Assembly (NCBI GenBank): GCA_029551145.1
Contig: JAKPGA010000050.1
Coordinates: 1 to 34,836 of the forward strand
Source of the DNA: Thermotogota bacterium
Lineage (GTDB): Bacteria; Thermotogota; Thermotogae; Thermotogales; DSM-5069
Length of the DNA: 34,836 nt
Direction of reading: 5' to 3'
The position numbers were made by a program, and so were the translations under genes. The notes below the pieces were generated by a model, which had not been told where the DNA came from, did not search any database, and saw only the letters and a program-made list of their open reading frames with translations. Shown in pieces: positions 30,858 to 34,836 of this stretch. Position 1 is the stretch's first letter; every line of letters begins with the position of its first letter.

Positions 30858-32488
30858 ATGATTCGTCCTCCCAATATGTTTTTCAATCTTTCTTTTTCTG
30901 AAAGGATATTTCCACTATCATCAACACATCTGCAAAGCCCATCTATTACTTGAGTCTTGACTTGTCCTTTCGCCACTGAAAAACCTTTCAGTGCCGGCGC
31001 ATCGAGTATGCCCATCTGCACAGACTTGTATAGAACTTCAGGATCGAGCAGATCTTCATCTTTGCCGTCTTTCAAACTCTTGATACTTTCAACGATCAGC
31101 ATCGCTTCGTCTATTATTCTCTCTTTTTCACCTCTTACCCACCGATCTCTGACGGGGTCTGGTATACCCCTGAGGGCGAGATTTATAGCCCTTCTGGACA
31201 TCTTCACACTCTCTATAATCTCTTTTGATGTTGCTCTTTTCATCGATTCGCAGTAGGCAACAACGTGCACAATGTGTGGTTCAAGCGACCAGCCGTAAAA
31301 CATAGAAACACTTAGTTGTCCCATAGCCGCATATGGGTCGGCCGGTACTGACATCAGTCCAGTTCTGATCATTCTGTACACTCTGAAATCGTCATCCTGA
31401 AGAGATTCGACCACTTCCTTCTTTGCCAGCATCTTTGCAAGATCACCTTTCGGTGAAAGACCACTTGGTGTCTCGAGCATGAACTGTTGAACATAGTCTT
31501 TTACACCAAGTTTTTTTGCTACGAAGGTTGCCAGATAAGCCGCAGCGACTTCAACTGCGTCATGGCAAACTCGTAAAGCCCATTGATGTGAATCTGTCAC
31601 TTCCACAGGTACGCCATTCTGTGCATTCCATCTGATACCTTCGAGGTTCTCCCTGATCGCTTGCAGAAGAGGTCTGTTTGACCTTCTATCCAGATCACTG
31701 TACCACATGAGCGGTATCGCCGCCCATGCGTTGTTGATAGTCTCTTTCAAGACTTTTGAAAATTCCACCATGTGAGTTGTGCCGGCATAACATCTCACCA
31801 ATGGATAATTGCCTCTTCTTGTGGCTTGATACAATCTGACAAAATCTTCAGCAGATCTTATTGGAGCACCACCTGCACCGTCTTGCGAGTGATCCATTTT
31901 CTCGGGCTCAAAGAAATACTGCTGGCAGTTCTGGTCTGGAGCAATTGATATAACGTCTAACAATTCCGATTCGGCAAGTTTTTCGATCTCTTGAACAGTT
32001 TCTTCCATAGTTTGAAGTCCTATGTGGTGTCTGAATAAAGGGAAAGGCGCTTTGAACTCAACTCTCTCTTTGAGAGTCTGCGGAAATCTCTGCAAGCTTT
32101 GTTCCTCACGAGCCTTACCTCGCAGAAACAGAATTATCTCATCGATTTCTTCGGTTCCATCGAATACTTTTTTTATAAAGGAAAATCTCTTTGCTTCCTG
32201 TGCTGTCTCGATTGTTCCACCGAATATGTAGGTTTTCTTCGATATTTTGTGTGATTCTATTAGAATCTCCATCTGACTGAGCAGATTTCTCAGTGATTCG
32301 GCACTGAGTCTATAACTAATGGCTATCAAATCCGGATCGTGTTCTTTTATTTCTTCGACGAGTCTTTCGACAGGTATCGCTGCCCCTAAGTAAACGGTTT
32401 CATAACCATTTTCCTCGGCTATCTTCAGGAAATTCAGCAGTCCGACAATGTGCACACAACTTCCTATGGAGGCTCCCAGGATCTTCAT
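30854..32488 (-). CDS. Cobalamin-dependent mutase-like protein (N-terminal B12-binding domain)
   Basis: A protein of 544 residues. Residues 1-120 look like a B12-binding Rossmann domain: ILGASIGSCVHIVGLLNF, ETVYLGAAIP, LIAISYRLSAE and YIFGGTIE. The cobalt-ligand histidine is H13, but the usual DxHxxG motif reads CVHIVG, with Cys in place of Asp. The rest (about 150-500) resembles a large barrel of adenosylcobalamin mutases, with FEPEKMDHSQDGAGGAPIR, LVRCYAGTTHMVEF and MLETPSGLSPKGDLA. I cannot assign it to glutamate mutase, lysine 5,6- or ornithine 4,5-aminomutase from sequence alone. Its ATG overlaps the upstream stop and its stop overlaps the downstream start (both ATGA), so the three genes act together. 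Confidence 0.72.
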   Translation of the reverse strand: MKILGASIGSCVHIVGLLNFLKIAEENGYETVYLGAAIPVERLVEEIKEHDPDLIAISYRLSAESLRNLLSQMEILIESHKISKKTYIFGGTIETAQEAKRFSFIKKVFDGTEEIDEIILFLRGKAREEQSLQRFPQTLKERVEFKAPFPLFRHHIGLQTMEETVQEIEKLAESELLDVISIAPDQNCQQYFFEPEKMDHSQDGAGGAPIRSAEDFVRLYQATRRGNYPLVRCYAGTTHMVEFSKVLKETINNAWAAIPLMWYSDLDRRSNRPLLQAIRENLEGIRWNAQNGVPVEVTDSHQWALRVCHDAVEVAAAYLATFVAKKLGVKDYVQQFMLETPSGLSPKGDLAKMLAKKEVVESLQDDDFRVYRMIRTGLMSVPADPYAAMGQLSVSMFYGWSLEPHIVHVVAYCESMKRATSKEIIESVKMSRRAINLALRGIPDPVRDRWVRGEKERIIDEAMLIVESIKSLKDGKDEDLLDPEVLYKSVQMGILDAPALKGFSVAKGQVKTQVIDGLCRCVDDSGNILSEKERLKNILGGRII

Positions 32489-33567
32489 ACTTCTCCCTCC
32501 TCCATAATGTGCTTTATTTGTTCGATTGTTTTGCCTTGCAGATGGAGTTTCTCAAAGTTTCTGCCTTCTTTGAAGAAATCGATTTCCATTATCAAGGAAG
32601 ACAGCTGAATTATCGAGTCTATCACAGGGGTTCTCACGCCGGCAAGTTGACCAAATGCGGAGATTGGTACAAGACTCGTGGGAACATCTTCAAGGATGTA
32701 TCTGTTTTCAAGACTGGTTGGTGCCTGTATGCCTCTGTATCCTTCGTTGTTGTGTATTGCATCGTAAAGATTTGAGCCTCTTACATCGTAAGCATAAGCG
32801 AGCCATTGAACAGCTGTCATGGGTTCGATCCCGAATTTTTTTGCAACTTCGCATCTTTCTCTGTCTATTGCCTCTAAAACCTTCGCCACAGACTGGCTTA
32901 TTCCTTCAAAGTAGAATTCGAATTTTCCAAAGGTCGATTCTACCCAACCTGTGTTCAAAATGATGGTCGCTGGATGAAAAACTGCACCTATGTTGTTAAA
33001 ACTTGTGTATAACGTGCTCGGGGCGATTTCAAACTCCGGCATCACTTTCAAAAGGGTTTTTTCCAGTTCGCGGTTCTTCCTGGAAGGTAACGCAGCTACG
33101 GGTACCGCGTTCTTTATTCTGAAAATTCTGACAACGCCTGGGTTCGATGCGCGCGATGCAAATACAAAGGTCTGTGCTTCTGCTATCACAACATTTTTCC
33201 TAACATTTTCTTCCTTCAAGGTATTGTAGAACTCAAGTGCACCTGCGGTTCTACCCGGGTTGAGCACTACCACTTGGCCATCTTCAAGAAGCGGCGCAAT
33301 CTTCTTGACAATATCTCTATGTGCAAAAGCGGGTACGACAACCATTAGAAGCTGGCGATCTCTTATGGCTTGCACTATGTCCGTCGTGGCAAAGGATATC
33401 TCAGCCGTCGCGTTGATCTCCCCTTCAACCTTTATCTTGTTTGTTTTCACAATGGGAGCTATTCTCCAAGCACTGCGATTGTACAAAGCGACATCAAAGC
33501 CCCTTAAGGCAAGATATGCAGCCAAAGCTTGTCCACCATTTCCAGCACCAATTACACATATTTTCAT
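32485..33567 (-). CDS. NAD/NADP octopine (opine) dehydrogenase family protein
   Basis: An enzyme of 360 residues with an N-terminal NAD(P) fold (KICVIGAGNGGQALAAYLAL) and a C-terminal opine dehydrogenase domain. The catalytic histidine region reads FNNIGAVFHPATIILNTGWV. The family reduces the imine of an amino acid and a keto acid, or runs the reverse. The ATG at 33567 has AGGGGG upstream. It is the first gene of the operon, preceded by a very good promoter, and its stop overlaps the mutase-like gene. Its substrate is unknown; the partners suggest an amino-acid derivative. Confidence 0.85.
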   Translation of the reverse strand: MKICVIGAGNGGQALAAYLALRGFDVALYNRSAWRIAPIVKTNKIKVEGEINATAEISFATTDIVQAIRDRQLLMVVVPAFAHRDIVKKIAPLLEDGQVVVLNPGRTAGALEFYNTLKEENVRKNVVIAEAQTFVFASRASNPGVVRIFRIKNAVPVAALPSRKNRELEKTLLKVMPEFEIAPSTLYTSFNNIGAVFHPATIILNTGWVESTFGKFEFYFEGISQSVAKVLEAIDRERCEVAKKFGIEPMTAVQWLAYAYDVRGSNLYDAIHNNEGYRGIQAPTSLENRYILEDVPTSLVPISAFGQLAGVRTPVIDSIIQLSSLIMEIDFFKEGRNFEKLHLQGKTIEQIKHIMEEGEV

Positions 33568-33638
33568 GGTGAAAACCCCCTATCGACGGATTTAGATAAA
33601 TCAATTTTCATGATACTGTACAAATGTTCTTTGCTTTC

Positions 33639-33667
33639 ATTTTACCATCATATTTCTTGTGTGTCAA
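33639..33667 (-). promoter_or_regulatory. Promoter of the opine dehydrogenase-mutase-ligase-rnhB operon
   Basis: Minus strand: perfect TTGACA (33667-33662), 17 bases, TAAAAT (33644-33639). A leader of about 65 bases follows; I see no cobalamin riboswitch or other known leader element in it. Confidence 0.85.
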
Positions 33668-33713
33668 ATTAGGTTGTTCTCTATCATGAAAGAGAGGAAG
33701 TAATATAACTTAT

Positions 33714-33723
33714 TTAGCGCTAA
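33714..33723. promoter_or_regulatory. Short palindrome between divergent operons
   Basis: TTAGCGCTAA is a perfect ten-base palindrome. It lies between the divergent promoters at 33667 and 33754 and could be an operator half-way between them. At ten bases it may be chance. Confidence 0.3.
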
Positions 33724-33753
33724 TATCAAGAGGCAATAGCCCATAGTCACATA

Positions 33754-33759
33754 TATAAT
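33754..33759 (+). promoter_or_regulatory. -10 box of the Nudix-folP transcript
   Basis: A perfect TATAAT ends 13 bases before the GTG at 33773, so the transcript would have only a few bases of leader. No good -35 box is seen 16-18 bases upstream. Confidence 0.5.
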
Positions 33760-33772
33760 CTACCTAAGTGAG

Positions 33773-34279
33773 GTGAGAAGGATACAGGAATCCGCTGTCT
33801 GTGTACCGGTGCTCTACATAGAGAATCAACCGTACCTGGTACTCATAAGAAGGTCCAGAAAACTGAAACGGCACCCAGGGCAGATAAGTTTTCCTGGTGG
33901 TTTTATCGAAGAAGGAGAGAGCCCTTTACAAGCAGCCATCAGAGAAATGCAAGAAGAAATAGGCGTAAGAGAAGACTGTATTACCGTTCTTGGTCAACTA
34001 TCTTGCACCGTAACAATAACTTCAGCGGTGAAAATAATCCCGTTTCTGGTAATCCTAAAATGCAGAGAATTTCATTTGAACAAAGATGAAGTTGAAGAAA
34101 TTTATTTTGTGTCCCTTGAGTTGTTCGAGAGAACAAAATGCATCGAAGTTCTCATGCCTAATGGTAATCTGACCTGCCGATATCCGTTGGGGGATCTTGT
34201 TGTCTGGGGTGCAACGGCAAGAATAATAAGCCAGTCACTATCCCAGATAGAACAGATGCTGAAAGAGGTGAAAAGATGA
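33773..34279 (+). CDS. Nudix hydrolase (CoA-diphosphatase-like)
   Basis: A Nudix hydrolase of 168 residues. The full Nudix box is present, starting GGFIEEGESPLQAAIREM and ending QEEIG. Before it stands LIRRSRKLKRHPGQISFPGG, which matches the UPF0035 pattern of CoA pyrophosphatases. The listed start, GTG at 33773, overlaps the ribosome-site-like GAGGTGAG; by comparison with other genes here (GAGGTGAGAA then start), an ATA start at 33782 is possible. The stop overlaps the folP start (ATGA). That coupling suggests instead a role in folate synthesis, as dihydroneopterin triphosphate pyrophosphatase. The family is certain, the substrate is not. Confidence 0.9.
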   Translation: MRRIQESAVCVPVLYIENQPYLVLIRRSRKLKRHPGQISFPGGFIEEGESPLQAAIREMQEEIGVREDCITVLGQLSCTVTITSAVKIIPFLVILKCREFHLNKDEVEEIYFVSLELFERTKCIEVLMPNGNLTCRYPLGDLVVWGATARIISQSLSQIEQMLKEVKR

Positions 34280-34836
34280 GCAATTTCATCGTATCTAAGG
34301 TGGAAAATCCCATATCTTTTCTGAAAAAGGTTGGAGTTGATCCGGCTTCGATACCTATTTTCACAAAGAAAGGATCATTTCTGAGCCTTATGATCTATGA
34401 CGTTCCTGTCATAACTGCCAATGTGATCAAGCAAGAAATGCTCGCAGCCGGAGCAGATGCGGCTGTTCATAAACATGCGATAACACACAAAGTAGAAAAA
34501 ACAGATGTTCTAACCATGGGCACGCTCGCACAACACCAGAAGCTGATCGAAAAACTTTCCAAGATGAACTACTGGAGTTTGAGTGAGATTGCAAGAGAGA
34601 TTCAGCGGTGTCTGTTATCTGATCGGATAAGTCAGATAGAACTGCCATCCGGCAAAAAACTGATCTTCGACAGAACACTGATTATGGGTATAGTAAATGT
34701 GACACCAGACTCTTTCTATGAAAAAAGCAGAGTTGACAAAAGCAAGGTCGTCGACTTGGTCTCAAAGATGGTGAATGAAGGTGTCGACATCGTCGATGTT
34801 GGTGGTGAATCAACAAGACCTGGTTCTGATCCTGTT
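34276..34836 (+). CDS. folP: Dihydropteroate synthase (3' end outside window)
   Basis: FolP joins p-aminobenzoate to the pterin diphosphate in folate synthesis. The 187 residues present end with the start of the barrel: LIMGIVNVTPDSFYEKSRVD (from about residue 135), then DVGGESTRPGSDPV at the window edge. An N-terminal extension of about 135 residues comes first, with NVIKQEMLAAGADAAVHKHA; I know this extension from DHPS proteins of Clostridia and related groups. The ATG at 34276 overlaps the Nudix stop, with GAAAGAGGTG upstream. No stop occurs before the window end. Confidence 0.95.
   Translation, partial: MSNFIVSKVENPISFLKKVGVDPASIPIFTKKGSFLSLMIYDVPVITANVIKQEMLAAGADAAVHKHAITHKVEKTDVLTMGTLAQHQKLIEKLSKMNYWSLSEIAREIQRCLLSDRISQIELPSGKKLIFDRTLIMGIVNVTPDSFYEKSRVDKSKVVDLVSKMVNEGVDIVDVGGESTRPGSDPV

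Noticed and set aside
33568-33638. Cobalamin riboswitch before the opine dehydrogenase-B12 mutase operon
   Set aside because: The leader is only about 65 bases and lacks the B12-box and long folded core.
1-34836. CRISPR arrays, insertion sequences, phage genes or attachment sites
   Set aside because: No regularly spaced repeats, transposase or integrase motifs, or terminal repeats were seen anywhere in the window.

Overview
The window looks like chromosomal DNA of a thermophilic anaerobe of the order Thermotogales, most like Pseudothermotoga/Thermotoga. This rests on gene content and style: tightly overlapping operons, many TTG and GTG starts, GGAGG/GAGGTGA ribosome sites, substrate-binding proteins with plain rather than lipoprotein signal peptides, and an RNase HII-rpmB neighbourhood. 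No database was searched, so the assignment is by recognition only.

Layout. (1) 1-1909, + strand: the end of a chemoreceptor gene, a strong terminator, and an EamA-type exporter. (2) 1910-5112, - strand: etfB-etfA-FAD-dependent 2-hydroxyacid dehydrogenase, in the gene order of electron-confurcating lactate dehydrogenases. (3) 5111-11671, + strand: a cell-wall recycling operon of nagZ, murQ, a GntR-type regulator broken by an in-frame amber codon, and a peptide-type ABC binding protein with two permeases but no ATPase. (4) 11707-21750, - strand: one roughly 10 kb operon with a ribose-type ABC transporter, an MtnK-like kinase, an MtnA-like isomerase, a split transketolase, a RuBisCO-like protein and a SorC-family regulator. 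A single promoter lies directly against a perfect 26 bp palindrome. (5) 21834-23306, - strand: tRNA-Ser(CGA), panC and a DUF5317 membrane protein. (6) 23323-28969, - strand: apt, pgi, a small unknown gene, coaE and an orphan sugar-binding protein, then a terminator, a 3,5-diaminohexanoate dehydrogenase and an unknown gene. (7) 28986-33667, - strand: an opine-dehydrogenase-like enzyme, a cobalamin-dependent mutase-like protein, a Ddl-like ATP-grasp ligase, rnhB and rpmB. (8) 33754-34836, + strand: a Nudix hydrolase and the start of folP.

The best candidate for an undescribed system is region 4. Kinase and isomerase would turn an imported 5-substituted ribose (or ribose itself) into a ribulose 1-phosphate. 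A RuBisCO-like protein of the isomerase kind known from Rhodospirillum rubrum could then move the carbonyl so that the product carries its phosphate on C5, which is the form a transketolase can cleave. The dehydratase, phosphatase and dioxygenase of the classical methionine salvage pathway are not in the operon. Second is the translationally coupled trio in region 7 (opine dehydrogenase-like, B12 mutase-like, ATP-grasp ligase), which suggests synthesis or use of an unusual amino acid. Functions of whole pathways are inference; enzyme family calls are mostly firm.
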